DNA of 27,396 nt from DAOUEH01 sp034430515 (GTDB lineage: Bacteria; Chloroflexota; Dehalococcoidia; Dehalococcoidales; RBG-16-60-22), in assembly GCA_034430515.1 (NCBI GenBank), contig DAOUEP010000054.1:1-27396 (forward strand), written 5' to 3'. Positions 6,946 to 14,874 of the stretch are shown piece by piece. Numbering within the stretch: position 1 is the stretch's first letter; each line of letters opens with the position of its first letter. A model generated the notes under the pieces. The model did not search any database, was not told the DNA's origin, and saw only the letters and a program-made list of their open reading frames with translations. The position numbers were made by a program, and so were the translations under genes.

Positions 6946-9342
6946 GTGATACTCATCTATCTCAGCTGCATCTGGGTAGCCGGCATCTGGCTGGGCACGG
7001 TCTGGCGGCTGCCCCCGCTGCTGGCCCTGCTGGCCCTGGCCCCGCTGCCTCTGCTCTTTTTCACCCGCCGGCGCCGCCCGTTGCTCCTGGCCGGCCTGGG
7101 CATTTGCCTCTTCGTCGTGGCGGCCGTCTACAGCTACGGCAGCCTCTACAGCGTCGACGCGGGGCAGGTGCGCTATTATAACGATACCGGCACCGTCGCC
7201 ATAAGGGGCACGGTGGCCGCCGACCCGGACGAGCGCGACCGCAGCACCCGCCTCACGCTTACGATGGCGGAAATCAAGGGGGAAGACGGCTGGCGCGAGG
7301 TCGGCGGCGGGGTGCTCGTCTTCGTGCCGCGCTACCCGGCCTATAGCTACGGCGATTATCTGGAAGTAACCGGGGAGCTGGCGACGCCGCCGGAGCTGGG
7401 CGACTTCGACTACCAGGGCTACCTGGCCCACCAGGGCGTCTACAGCACTATAGCTTACCCCAAGGTGGAGGTGCTGGCGACGGGGCGGGGATTCGCGCCG
7501 CTGGGGTGGATTTACGCACTGCGGGGACATCTGGCCGACGGCCTGGCCGGGGTGCTGCCCGAGCCGCAGGCTTCTCTGGCGCAGGGGATTATCCTGGGGA
7601 TGCGCGGCAATATCCCCGCCGACGTCAGGGAAGACTTTACCCGGAGCGGTACGGCCCACCTGCTGGCAATATCCGGCCTGCACCTGGGCATTATGGCCGG
7701 TATCGTGCTGGCGCTGGGGGTCTGGCTGTTCGGGCGGCGGCGCTATCTCTACGTCTGGCTGGCGCTGGCGGCCGTCTGGGGCTACGCCGTCATCACCGGG
7801 CTGAACCCGCCGGTGGTGCGGGGGGCCATCATGGCCAGCCTGTTCCTGGCCGCCGAGGCGCTGGGGAGGCAGCAGAGCGCCATCACCGCCCTGACCGTGG
7901 CGGCGGCCGTCATGGTGGGCGTCAGCCCTTATATTTTGGGGGACGCCGCCTTCCAGCTGAGCTTTCTGGCCATGGCCGGGCTGATTTTCATCACCCCCGT
8001 CCTGCGCGGCTGGGGGCGGCGGGCGACGGCCCGGCTGGGCGAGACGGGGGTTCTGGTGGCTTCGGCCAATTTCGCCGTGGACGCCCTCAGCGTTACCCTG
8101 GGGGCGGTGCTGGCCGTCTGGCCGGTGGTGGCCTATTACTTCGGCTACGTCTCGCTGGCGGGGCCGCTGGCCACCTTCCTGGCGCTGCCGGTGCTGCCGG
8201 GCATCATCGCCGCCGGGGGGCTGGCGGCCGGCCTTTTTCTGGCGGTGCCGGTGGTGGGACAGGCCGTCGGCTGGCTGGCCTGGCTCTTCCTCAGCTATCT
8301 GCTGGCGGTGGTGGGAGGTTTGAGCGCGCCGGGGGCGTCGGTGGCGGTGGCATCGGTCCATCCGGCCTTCATCTGGGGCTATTATATCGTCCTGGCGGGG
8401 CTTATCTGGTGGCGGGCGCGCTGGGAGCGGCGTAGCCTGGTTTCCGGCGTGGCCGGGTTTTTCCGGGGCGGCGGGGTCTCCTTCGCCTGGAAAAAATGGC
8501 TTATCATACCGCTGCTACTGGCGGCGGTGCTGGTGGCCTCCGGGGCGGCCACGCTTCCCAACGACGACCTCCGTGTCAGTTTCCTGGACGTGGGCGAGGG
8601 CGACGCCGTCCTCATCCAGTCGGGCAGCCGCCAGGTGCTCGTTGACGGCGGGCCGGGCCCGGCGGCGGTGACCGGCGAGCTGGGGCGGCTGATGCCTTTC
8701 TGGGACCGGGACATCGACCTGGTGGTGCTGACCCACCCCCACGCCGACCACCTCGGCGGGCTGGTGGAGGTGCTACGCCGCTACCGGGTGGGCCAGATAC
8801 TGGTGCCGGATATAGCGTCCGACGCCGCCCTCTACGCGGCCTGGCGGCAGCTTATTGAAGAAAAGGAAATACCCGTCACCATTGCCCAAGCCGGTCAGCG
8901 CGTCGACCTGGGCGGCGGCGCCGTGCTGGAAGTGCTGTCTCCCCCGCCGAAGCTACTCACCGGCACGGAATCTGATATTGATAACAACGGCGTGGTGCTG
9001 GAACTTACCTGCGGCGAGGTGAGTTTTCTGCTGACCGCCGACATCATGGATGAGGCCGAGCGGGAGCTTATCCGGGGGCGGGCGGTGGGGGAGGTGAGCG
9101 TGCTCAAGGTGGCCCACCACGGCTCGAATACCTCCACCACGGCGGCGTTCCTGGCGGTGGCCGCCCCGCCGGTGGCCGTCATCTCCTGCGGGGCAGATAA
9201 CCGCTTCGGCCACCCGGACGACGAGGTCGTCGCCCGGCTCGATGGTTTCGTCAGTCCGGGATGCGTCTACTACACCGACGAGAGCGGCAGTATCGACTTC
9301 GTCACCGACGGCCAGACCCTGCGCGTGACCACGGCGCGCTAA
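6946..9342 (+). CDS. comEC: ComEC/Rec2 DNA-uptake channel protein
   Basis: Inner-membrane channel that carries single-stranded DNA into the cell during transformation. The 798-residue product has the full three-part plan: an N-terminal region with membrane helices and a soluble DUF4131/OB-like part (RGTVAADPDERDRSTRLTL); the Competence domain with the conserved HLLAISGLHLGIMAGI (about 242-257) and many helices; and a C-terminal metallo-beta-lactamase domain beginning VSFLDVGEGDAVLIQ, with the motif THPHADHLGGL (about 596) and AHHGSNTSTTAAF. The MBL motif is intact, so nuclease activity is plausible. The start is GTG. It is coupled to comEA, so a complete comEA-comEC pair is present; pilus genes are outside the window. 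Confidence 0.95.
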   Translation: MILIYLSCIWVAGIWLGTVWRLPPLLALLALAPLPLLFFTRRRRPLLLAGLGICLFVVAAVYSYGSLYSVDAGQVRYYNDTGTVAIRGTVAADPDERDRSTRLTLTMAEIKGEDGWREVGGGVLVFVPRYPAYSYGDYLEVTGELATPPELGDFDYQGYLAHQGVYSTIAYPKVEVLATGRGFAPLGWIYALRGHLADGLAGVLPEPQASLAQGIILGMRGNIPADVREDFTRSGTAHLLAISGLHLGIMAGIVLALGVWLFGRRRYLYVWLALAAVWGYAVITGLNPPVVRGAIMASLFLAAEALGRQQSAITALTVAAAVMVGVSPYILGDAAFQLSFLAMAGLIFITPVLRGWGRRATARLGETGVLVASANFAVDALSVTLGAVLAVWPVVAYYFGYVSLAGPLATFLALPVLPGIIAAGGLAAGLFLAVPVVGQAVGWLAWLFLSYLLAVVGGLSAPGASVAVASVHPAFIWGYYIVLAGLIWWRARWERRSLVSGVAGFFRGGGVSFAWKKWLIIPLLLAAVLVASGAATLPNDDLRVSFLDVGEGDAVLIQSGSRQVLVDGGPGPAAVTGELGRLMPFWDRDIDLVVLTHPHADHLGGLVEVLRRYRVGQILVPDIASDAALYAAWRQLIEEKEIPVTIAQAGQRVDLGGGAVLEVLSPPPKLLTGTESDIDNNGVVLELTCGEVSFLLTADIMDEAERELIRGRAVGEVSVLKVAHHGSNTSTTAAFLAVAAPPVAVISCGADNRFGHPDDEVVARLDGFVSPGCVYYTDESGSIDFVTDGQTLRVTTAR

Positions 9343-9392
9343 GGCCCCGGCTTGATGTATAATGGGGTAAAGCGCTGTCAGCGGGGTCGCTC

Positions 9393-9881
9393 ATGCCGCC
9401 GGTCGAGGCCTATCTGGATATCGAGACCACCGGGCTTTCCGCCTGGGACGACGCCATTACCGTGGTGGGCGTCTACCGCTGCGACGGCGGGGACGGCCGC
9501 CTGGTGCAGCTGGTGGGCCGCGACGCCACCGCCGACGCCGTGCTCGAAACGGTTGACGGCGCCGATATCCTCTATACCTATAACGGCAGCCGTTTCGACC
9601 TGCCCTTTATCCACGCCCGGCTGGGGGTCAACCTGGAGGATGTGCTCGCCCACCGCGACCTGATGTACGACTGCTGGCGCTGTAGCCTGCGCGGCGGCTT
9701 CAAGGCGGTGGAGCGGCAGCTGGGCATCGCGCGCCAGCTCCGGGAGGTGGACGGCCGCGAGGCGGTGCGGCTCTGGTGGCGCTACGTGGAGGCCTTCGAC
9801 CTGGAGGCCCTGGAGACGCTGCTGGCCTACAACCGCGAGGACGTGGTCAACCTGAAGGAGCTCAAGGAGAGGCTGCTCTAA
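9393..9881 (+). CDS. RNase H-fold (DEDD-type) exonuclease, YprB-like
   Basis: A 162-residue protein consisting only of a ribonuclease H-like domain related to YprB. The DEDD acidic residues are seen: YLDIETTGL near the N-terminus, YNGSRFDLPFI in the middle, DLMYDCWR, and AYNREDVVNLKEL near the C-terminus. It should be a metal-dependent 3'-5' exonuclease, probably on DNA or RNA ends. YprB homologues often carry a TPR extension, which is missing here. The gene follows comEC by 50 bases, and a TATAAT at 9358-9363 may give it its own promoter. Its 3' end overlaps the convergent methyltransferase gene by 20 bases. Confidence 0.82.
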   Translation: MPPVEAYLDIETTGLSAWDDAITVVGVYRCDGGDGRLVQLVGRDATADAVLETVDGADILYTYNGSRFDLPFIHARLGVNLEDVLAHRDLMYDCWRCSLRGGFKAVERQLGIARQLREVDGREAVRLWWRYVEAFDLEALETLLAYNREDVVNLKELKERLL

Positions 9882-10536
9882 CCAGCATACAGATATTCCT
9901 GGAGAAATACTTGACCGGAAAACGATAGCGTTTCTCCGGGGAGATTTTCAGTACCGTAAAGCCCGCCTTTTTCGCCAGCTTCTCAAGCTCGCCGTAAGTA
10001 AAGAGGTGGTAGTAGCGGTAGAGCGTTTCGTTCTTACTGCGCCAGGGCACCTGCGTGTCCTTCCCCCGCAGCCAGAAGCGGGGCTGGCCGCGGTTCCAGA
10101 CGGTGATAAAGGCCTCGCCGCCTGCTTTGAGGACGCGCCTTAGCTCTTGCAAGGCTTCCAGCCGCCCTGCCTCGGTTTCGATGTGATGATAGGTGGCCAC
10201 GGCGATGGCCCAGTCAAAGCTGTTGTCATCGTAAGGCAGGCGGCGGGCGTCGGCCTGAGCCAGGTTGATGCCCAGATGGTATTTTTTAGCGTAGCGGCGC
10301 GCCTGGGCCAGCATCCCGGCGGAGAAGTCCACGCCGTGAAGCTCAAAGCTGCCTTTGAAGGGCAGGAAGTCCGCCCCGTGGCCGCAGCCCACGTTTAAGA
10401 GCTTGCCCCCCCGCCACCTTGCCGCCAGTTCGGTCAGCTCCCGGGGGAAGATGGTGCGGTGGCGGAAGCCGTACCACGCCGGGGCTATTTTATCGAAGAT
10501 TTTGGCCGTATTCTCGTCCTTGTCCGGGATGACCAT
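9862..10536 (-). CDS. Trm9/ALKBH8-like SAM methyltransferase (predicted tRNA wobble-uridine enzyme)
   Basis: Class I methyltransferase, 224 residues. SAM motif I is LLNVGCGHGADFLPF (47-61), with the acidic residue at Asp70, then DARRLPYDDNSFDWAIAVA and HH at 117-118. Several features match the Trm9/ALKBH8 methyltransferase family rather than generic enzymes: the N-terminal IFDKIAPAWYGFRH, LKAGGEAFITVWNRGQ, VPWRSK (163-168) and the RYYHLFTYGEL block (174-184). Trm9 methylates cm5U34 in tRNA to mcm5U34. The gene is one base after a membrane-protein gene and about 0.8 kb from elp3, whose product makes the cm5 precursor. This pairing supports the role but does not prove it. Eukaryotic Trm9 needs Trm112; no such partner is seen here. 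Confidence 0.8.
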   Translation of the reverse strand: MVIPDKDENTAKIFDKIAPAWYGFRHRTIFPRELTELAARWRGGKLLNVGCGHGADFLPFKGSFELHGVDFSAGMLAQARRYAKKYHLGINLAQADARRLPYDDNSFDWAIAVATYHHIETEAGRLEALQELRRVLKAGGEAFITVWNRGQPRFWLRGKDTQVPWRSKNETLYRYYHLFTYGELEKLAKKAGFTVLKISPEKRYRFPVKYFSRNICMLVRAASP

Positions 10537-10537
10537 G

Positions 10538-11242
10538 TTAGTTCAGCGCCTGATAGCGGTCGAGGGGGATGGCCGCCAGGCTGAATAATTCCTTGATTTG
10601 CTCTATTTGCTCGTCGGTCGGGCCGGAGCCGGAACCGTTTGACACGATGCCCACGTAGCCGTCACGGGCGGGGTTATCAGTAATCGTCCAGACGGCGAAC
10701 TGCTGGACGAGGTCAGTCGCTATCTGGAAATCGTCCAGCGCCAGCAGCTTGGCCAGGTCTTCGGGGATGGCCCCGGTACTCAGCACCAGACTATCCGCCC
10801 GCTCGGGCACGTCCAGCGTCATATTGGCGCAGGCGGTGTCCACGGTAACGTCCTCGAAGCTGCCGTGAGGCGACAGGGACAGCGTTTTTTTGGTGATAAC
10901 CATCATGTCCTGCACGCCGGCGGTCTGGGCCACGAACATCGTCCCGGGGAGAATGGTGATTTTAAGAGGGTCGTCGCTGTGAGAAGCGAGGCTCAGGCTG
11001 AGGAAATTGATGGCGCTCCTGCCGGCGGCGCTGACGGATACGAGCCCCTGTTCCTGCGCCGCGACGAGGTCGATTTCCACCTCGGGCGGAGACGTTGCCG
11101 TTGCCTCGGTAGTTGCGGAGGGTTGGGTAGTGGCGGGGGTGTCTTCGTCGGAAGAACTGATAAAACGACCGATAAGGACGACCAGAAAGACGATTACCAC
11201 GCCGACGATGACGATAGTGCAGCCGGTAGATTTTTTAGCCAT
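10538..11242 (-). CDS. Membrane-anchored protein of unknown function
   Basis: I do not recognise this 234-residue protein. The ATG at 11240-11242 gives MAKKSTGCT followed by one strong hydrophobic helix (IVIVGVVIVFLVVLIG), then a Thr/Ser/Pro-rich linker (about 30-55) and an extracytoplasmic domain of beta-strand character ending in a short helical tail. A longer open frame continues upstream over the elp3 gene, but that part is antisense shadow; the basic start plus membrane helix fixes the start here. The domain has one cysteine after the helix, no zinc motif and no obvious catalytic signature. The stop lies one base before the methyltransferase start, so the two genes are co-transcribed. 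Confidence 0.75.
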   Translation of the reverse strand: MAKKSTGCTIVIVGVVIVFLVVLIGRFISSSDEDTPATTQPSATTEATATSPPEVEIDLVAAQEQGLVSVSAAGRSAINFLSLSLASHSDDPLKITILPGTMFVAQTAGVQDMMVITKKTLSLSPHGSFEDVTVDTACANMTLDVPERADSLVLSTGAIPEDLAKLLALDDFQIATDLVQQFAVWTITDNPARDGYVGIVSNGSGSGPTDEQIEQIKELFSLAAIPLDRYQALN

Positions 11243-11291
11243 TTTCGCTTCTCTTTTTCGCCGTGGGTAAAAGATAGCGGCAGCGCGAATC

Positions 11292-11300
11292 TGGTATACT
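11292..11300 (+). promoter_or_regulatory. Extended -10 promoter of elp3
   Basis: TGG followed by TATACT (11295-11300) is an extended -10 element. The predicted start near 11307 gives a leader of about 23 bases before the elp3 ATG. No good -35 is seen, as is usual for this class. Confidence 0.5.
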
Positions 11301-11329
11301 GATGGTTGACGGTTCAATACTAAGTTAAG

Positions 11330-12691
11330 ATGAGGAAATTTGCAAGGACAATCTCCGGCGTGACGCCGCTGGCGGTGATGACCTCCCCGGCGCCCTGCCC
11401 CGGCACCTGCCTCTACTGCCCCACCTACGCCGCCACACCCCAGAGCTACACGCCGGAGTCCCCGGCAGTGCTGCGCGCCCGCGCCTGCGACTACGACGCC
11501 CGCCGCCAGGCGGAGCTGCGCTTGCGCATCTTCCGCGACATGGGCCACCCCACCGCTAAAATCGAGCTTATCATCATGGGGGGCACCTTTCTGGCCCGCC
11601 CCGAGGCGTACCAGTACGCGTTCATCAAGGGCTGCTACGACGGCCTCAACGGCGCGCCCTCGGCCAGCCTTGAGGAGGCTAAAAAAATCAACGAGACGGC
11701 CGAAAACCGCGTCACCGGCCTCTGCATCGAGACGCGGCCCGACTGGTGCGGCGACGCCGAAATAAAGCGCCTGCTCGACTTCGGCGCCACGCGGGTCGAG
11801 CTGGGCGTGCAGACCCTGGACGATGAGATATTCCGGCTGGTGCGGCGGGGCCACGGCGTGGCCGAGGTCGCGACGGCCACGGCGCGCTTGCGAAAAAGCG
11901 GCTTCAAGGTCTATTACCACTGGATGCCCGGCCTGCCCGGCGCCACGCCGGAAAAAGACCTGGAAATGTCGCGCCAGCTCTTCAGCGACGCGCGCTTCCG
12001 CCCCGACGGGCTCAAGCTCTACCCGACGATGGTCGTCGAGGGTACGGAACTGGAGCGCTGGTATCGCGAGGGGCGCTATGTTCCTTACGATAATGGAACG
12101 ATGATGAACCTCATCGCCGCCATCAAGCGGGAAGTCCCCCCTTACGTGCGCATCTCGCGGGTGCTGCGCGATATCCCCGCCAAGTTCATCGTGGCCGGCC
12201 TCAAGGACTCGCTGCGCGATAACGTGCGGGAACTGATGCGGGCGCGGGGTGACGCCTGCCGCTGCATCCGCTGTCGCGAGTACGGCCACCGGGCGCGGGC
12301 GGGCTGCGAAATCGGCGCGCCGCGGCTCGTCCGGCGGGACTACGAAGCCGCCGGCGGCCAGGAAATTTTCCTCGCCTACGAGGACGAGAGCGAGACGCTC
12401 TTCGGCCTGCTGCGCCTTAGAATCCAGCCGGAGGCGGACGGCCAGCGCGCTTTGGTGCGGGAGCTGCACGTCTTCGGGCCGGAGGTGCCTTTGAGCGGCC
12501 AACAGGCCGACGCCGCCCAGCACAAGGGCCTGGGCAAGACGCTGCTGCGGGAGGCCGAGCGCATCGCCGGCGACGAGTTTGGGGCGGCGGAGCTGGGCGT
12601 CCTGAGCGGCGTGGGGGCGCGCGAGTATTACCGCGCCGAGTTCGGCTATACGGCGCGTGGAGGCTACATGGTCGGGCGGCTTACGGCCTAG
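11330..12691 (+). CDS. elp3: Elp3-family tRNA uridine(34) carboxymethyl synthase (radical SAM + GNAT)
   Basis: Stand-alone bacterial Elp3, 453 residues. It uses radical SAM chemistry and acetyl-CoA to build carboxymethyl on C5 of wobble uridine in tRNA. The cluster motif is CPGTCLYC (Cys23, 27, 30), followed by the family block TPQSYTPESPAVLRA. The middle has ETRPDWC, ELGVQTLDDEIF and GLPGATPEKDLEM. The zinc site CRCIRC plus a later Cys lies near 309-325. The C-terminal acetyltransferase domain has VRELHVFG, the acetyl-CoA loop QHKGLGKTLL and SGVGAREYYRAEFGY. This is the architecture solved for Dehalococcoides Elp3. The SD is weak. Its 3' end overlaps the convergent zincin gene by 4 bases. 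The Trm9-like gene nearby could act on its product. Confidence 0.94.
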   Translation: MRKFARTISGVTPLAVMTSPAPCPGTCLYCPTYAATPQSYTPESPAVLRARACDYDARRQAELRLRIFRDMGHPTAKIELIIMGGTFLARPEAYQYAFIKGCYDGLNGAPSASLEEAKKINETAENRVTGLCIETRPDWCGDAEIKRLLDFGATRVELGVQTLDDEIFRLVRRGHGVAEVATATARLRKSGFKVYYHWMPGLPGATPEKDLEMSRQLFSDARFRPDGLKLYPTMVVEGTELERWYREGRYVPYDNGTMMNLIAAIKREVPPYVRISRVLRDIPAKFIVAGLKDSLRDNVRELMRARGDACRCIRCREYGHRARAGCEIGAPRLVRRDYEAAGGQEIFLAYEDESETLFGLLRLRIQPEADGQRALVRELHVFGPEVPLSGQQADAAQHKGLGKTLLREAERIAGDEFGAAELGVLSGVGAREYYRAEFGYTARGGYMVGRLTA

Positions 12692-13056
12692 TAGCGGCCG
12701 ATGTCGCGCAGGTGGTCGTCGCTGATACCGAAGTGGTGGGCGATTTCGTGCCGCACGACGCGCCGCACCGCGGCGACAATCTGGCGGTCATCGCGGCACA
12801 TGGCCTCGATGGGTCCCTGAAAGATACTGATTTTGTCCGGCATGACGAAGCCGTAGCCCTGGGTGCGCTCGGTCAGGGGCACGCCCTCGTAGAGGCCCAG
12901 CAGCGTGCCGCCCTCTTTACCGCCGGCGTCGTCCAGCTGCTGCGGCGTGGGCCGGTCGGCCACGACGATGTCGATGTTCTCCAGCCGCTCCTGGAACTCC
13001 TCGGGCAGCCGGGCGATGGCCTCGGCGACCAGCCGTTCGAAGCGCTGGCTATCCAT
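12688..13056 (-). CDS. Zincin-like metallopeptidase-family protein
   Basis: A 122-residue protein of the small zincin-like family (once DUF1025). The sole strong motif is HEIAHHFGISDDHL close to the C-terminus: HExxH with a further downstream Asp/His as the likely third ligand. The early part (RLPEEFQERLENIDIVV and GLYEGVPLTER) is typical of the family. Biochemical function of the family is unsettled; peptidase activity is assumed from the motif. The ATG at 13054-13056 lies 9 bases behind a GAAGG, which is better than the upstream in-frame TTG that directly touches that SD. The gene overlaps the end of the MBL gene by 8 bases, so the two are co-translated. Confidence 0.85.
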   Translation of the reverse strand: MDSQRFERLVAEAIARLPEEFQERLENIDIVVADRPTPQQLDDAGGKEGGTLLGLYEGVPLTERTQGYGFVMPDKISIFQGPIEAMCRDDRQIVAAVRRVVRHEIAHHFGISDDHLRDIGRY

Positions 13057-13870
13057 TTTTCTCAACCTTCGCCGCCGCCGGGCTGGACTCCAGACCGGCC
13101 AGGTCGAATTTCATGCCGTCGCGGGCGGCGATGACGCGGCTGCCGGTGCGCCGGCTCATCTCTTCGGCCACGACCCAGGGGCGCGCCTGCCAGACGTGCA
13201 TCCCGAAGTGGCTCAGGATGGCCGTCCTGGGCTTAATCTCCGTTATCAGCCGCTCGGCGTCGGGCAAAGAAAGGTGGGCGATGGGCGGCCGCGGCTCGGT
13301 GAGCACCGTATTGATGATGATAAGCTCGGCGCCGCGGTAGCTGGCGGCAAGCTCGGGGAAGTAGCGGCCGTCGGCGATATAGGCGAAGCGGTGCCCCGCC
13401 GCCTCAAAGACCAGGCCGTAGGTCTCCACGGGGTGGTCGTGGCGCACCGAGGTGGTGAAGCTAACCTCGTCCACGCTATAGGTGGTCTCCGCCTTAAGCG
13501 TGACGATTTCGGCGACGAAGTTACGCAGGTAGCTGAAGATAACGGGTTCTGTGTCCAGGGCGTCGGCGGGGGCGTAGAGCGCGCCGTGTTGGTGGAAGCC
13601 GCCGTTGGTCATGGCCTCAATCATCACGTTGGTATCGGCGCTGTGGTCCAGGTGGCGGTGGGAGAGGATGATGGCGCTGAGCTTTTCGGCGTTGAGCTTG
13701 CGCTTGGCGGACTGGACGAGGCTCCCCGGGCCGGGGTCGAGGAGAATTTGCGTGCCGGCGAGGCTGAGCCAGATGCCGCCGGAGGCCGCCAGCTGCCGGC
13801 TTACCATGAAGCGGGCGCCGGCCGTCCCCAGAAAGGTAATCGTATCGGCCGCGGCTGCTTGGTTCGTCAT
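13049..13870 (-). CDS. Metallo-beta-lactamase-fold hydrolase
   Basis: A 273-residue MBL-fold protein. The N-terminal DTITFLGTAGARFMVSRQ resembles RNase Z-like and phosphodiesterase-like members. The metal motif is SHRHLDHSAD (His71, His73, Asp75, His76), followed by VRHDHPVETYGLVFEAAGHRFAYIADG, which supplies further ligands, and a C-terminal AILSHFGMHVW. The length fits a single-domain hydrolase. The substrate is unknown; it is not a glyoxalase or a beta-lactamase by its motifs. ATG 13870 was preferred over an in-frame ATG further upstream because it starts just before the first strand and lies downstream of the promoter at 13890-13918. The SD is weak. It forms a two-gene unit with the zincin-like gene. 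Confidence 0.85.
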   Translation of the reverse strand: MTNQAAAADTITFLGTAGARFMVSRQLAASGGIWLSLAGTQILLDPGPGSLVQSAKRKLNAEKLSAIILSHRHLDHSADTNVMIEAMTNGGFHQHGALYAPADALDTEPVIFSYLRNFVAEIVTLKAETTYSVDEVSFTTSVRHDHPVETYGLVFEAAGHRFAYIADGRYFPELAASYRGAELIIINTVLTEPRPPIAHLSLPDAERLITEIKPRTAILSHFGMHVWQARPWVVAEEMSRRTGSRVIAARDGMKFDLAGLESSPAAAKVEKNG

Positions 13871-13889
13871 AAAAAGTCTGGCTATTTCT

Positions 13890-13918
13890 ATAATAGGGGA
13901 CGGGGGCAATTTTTACAA
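13890..13918 (-). promoter_or_regulatory. Promoter of the MBL/zincin unit
   Basis: On the minus strand TTGTAA (13913-13918), 17 bases, TATTAT (13890-13895). The start would fall near 13883 and give a very short leader before the ATG at 13870. The divergent promoter for the PAS-STAS gene begins only 20 bases away. Confidence 0.55.
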
Positions 13919-13937
13919 TCACGCCGGGGGCGGTCTT

Positions 13938-13992
13938 TTGACAATTGCTATTAAGGTGTATACTTAGGTATTAAGGACTATATCCTAGGATA
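13938..13992 (+). promoter_or_regulatory. PAS-STAS/CoA-transferase promoter with palindrome
   Basis: TTGACA (13938-13943) and TATACT (13959-13964) are 15 bases apart, slightly tight but close to consensus. Just downstream, TATCCTAGGATA (13981-13992) is a perfect 12-bp palindrome placed where a repressor would block transcription. The strong AGGAGG SD at 14023-14028 follows before the ATG at 14037. Confidence 0.55.
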
Positions 13993-14036
13993 CAGGTTTC
14001 ACGAGATATCGTCTGGTATAATAGGAGGTAGAGTCA

Positions 14037-14855
14037 ATGGATAAACAAGTAGCCGCCCCGCGTAGCGGGCATCTGGAGGCGCTGCTCAACGGCTGCCCCG
14101 ATGCCATTCTCGCCATCAACGCCGAAGGAATCATCAAGTTCGCCAACAAGGAAGCCTGCCAGCTGACCGAGCGCAACATGAACGAGCTCATCGGCGAGAG
14201 CATCGTCGAGGTCTACGAGAGCATCGAGGCCGCCCGGGATGCCAACCGCAAGATATACGAGGCGGGCGGCACCGTCCACAACCTGGAAACCAAGACCCGC
14301 ACCAAAAGCGGCAAGCTGGTACCGGTGCGCGTCAGCGCCTCGCACCTCTACGACTCCAACGGCAAATACGTCGGCGGCGTGGGCTATTTCGCCAAGTACC
14401 GCCCCTGGAGCGGCGCCGAGGCCGAGGTCAAGGCCCGCGTCGACGCCCTGGAGACTAAATTGGACAAATGGAAGACACTGGCCGCCCCTGTGTTTGAGCT
14501 TTACCCGGGGCTCTCGGTAATGGTTATCGTCGGCCACCTCGACGTGGAGCGCTGCGAGGACATCACCGTCAACCTGCTCAACCACGTCGAGAAGGCCAAG
14601 ACGCGGGTCATCCTCCTCGACCTCTCGGCGACCATCGCCGATGATAGCGAAGTCGCCGCCCGGCTGGCCAAGGTGATACGCACCGTCCGGCTGCTGGGAG
14701 CGGAGTGCATCATCGCCGACATGCAGACCAACATGGCCCTGGCGCTGGAGCCGTGCCTGGCCGACCTGGGCCCGGTACGCTCTTTCAGCTGCATGGAGAT
14801 TGCCCTGGAGGACGCCCTGAAGCGCATTGGCTACGAAATCCGCCCCATAACCTAG
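14037..14855 (+). CDS. PAS-STAS regulatory protein
   Basis: A 272-residue cytoplasmic regulator. Residues about 13-120 form a PAS sensor domain (DAILAINAEGIIKFANKEAC, IGESIVEVY, RTKSGKLVPVRVSAS, GGVGYFAKY). A short helical linker leads to a STAS domain (about 160-265; VIVGHLDVERCEDI, RVILLDLSATIADDSEVAARL, RLLGAECIIADM). STAS domains of the RsbR/RsbS type are phosphorylation switches in stressosomes. Here the usual D-T of that helix is D-S and the GIRPE-like loop is DMQTN, so it is divergent. It starts the operon: the CoA-transferase A gene begins 20 bases later, so sensing may be tied to acyl-CoA use. The ligand is unknown. Confidence 0.85.
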   Translation: MDKQVAAPRSGHLEALLNGCPDAILAINAEGIIKFANKEACQLTERNMNELIGESIVEVYESIEAARDANRKIYEAGGTVHNLETKTRTKSGKLVPVRVSASHLYDSNGKYVGGVGYFAKYRPWSGAEAEVKARVDALETKLDKWKTLAAPVFELYPGLSVMVIVGHLDVERCEDITVNLLNHVEKAKTRVILLDLSATIADDSEVAARLAKVIRTVRLLGAECIIADMQTNMALALEPCLADLGPVRSFSCMEIALEDALKRIGYEIRPIT

Positions 14856-14874
14856 AACCAGGAGGAGCTCAAGA

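Noticed and set aside
6919..8361. 480-codon minus-strand frame over comEC
   Set aside because: Low-complexity His/Arg/Gln/Pro-rich shadow; ComEC on the plus strand is complete.
11243..12523. Upstream part of a 661-codon minus-strand frame over elp3
   Set aside because: It is antisense to a clear Elp3, has biased composition and no domain. Only the last 234 codons, starting at ATG 11242 with a membrane anchor, form a real gene.
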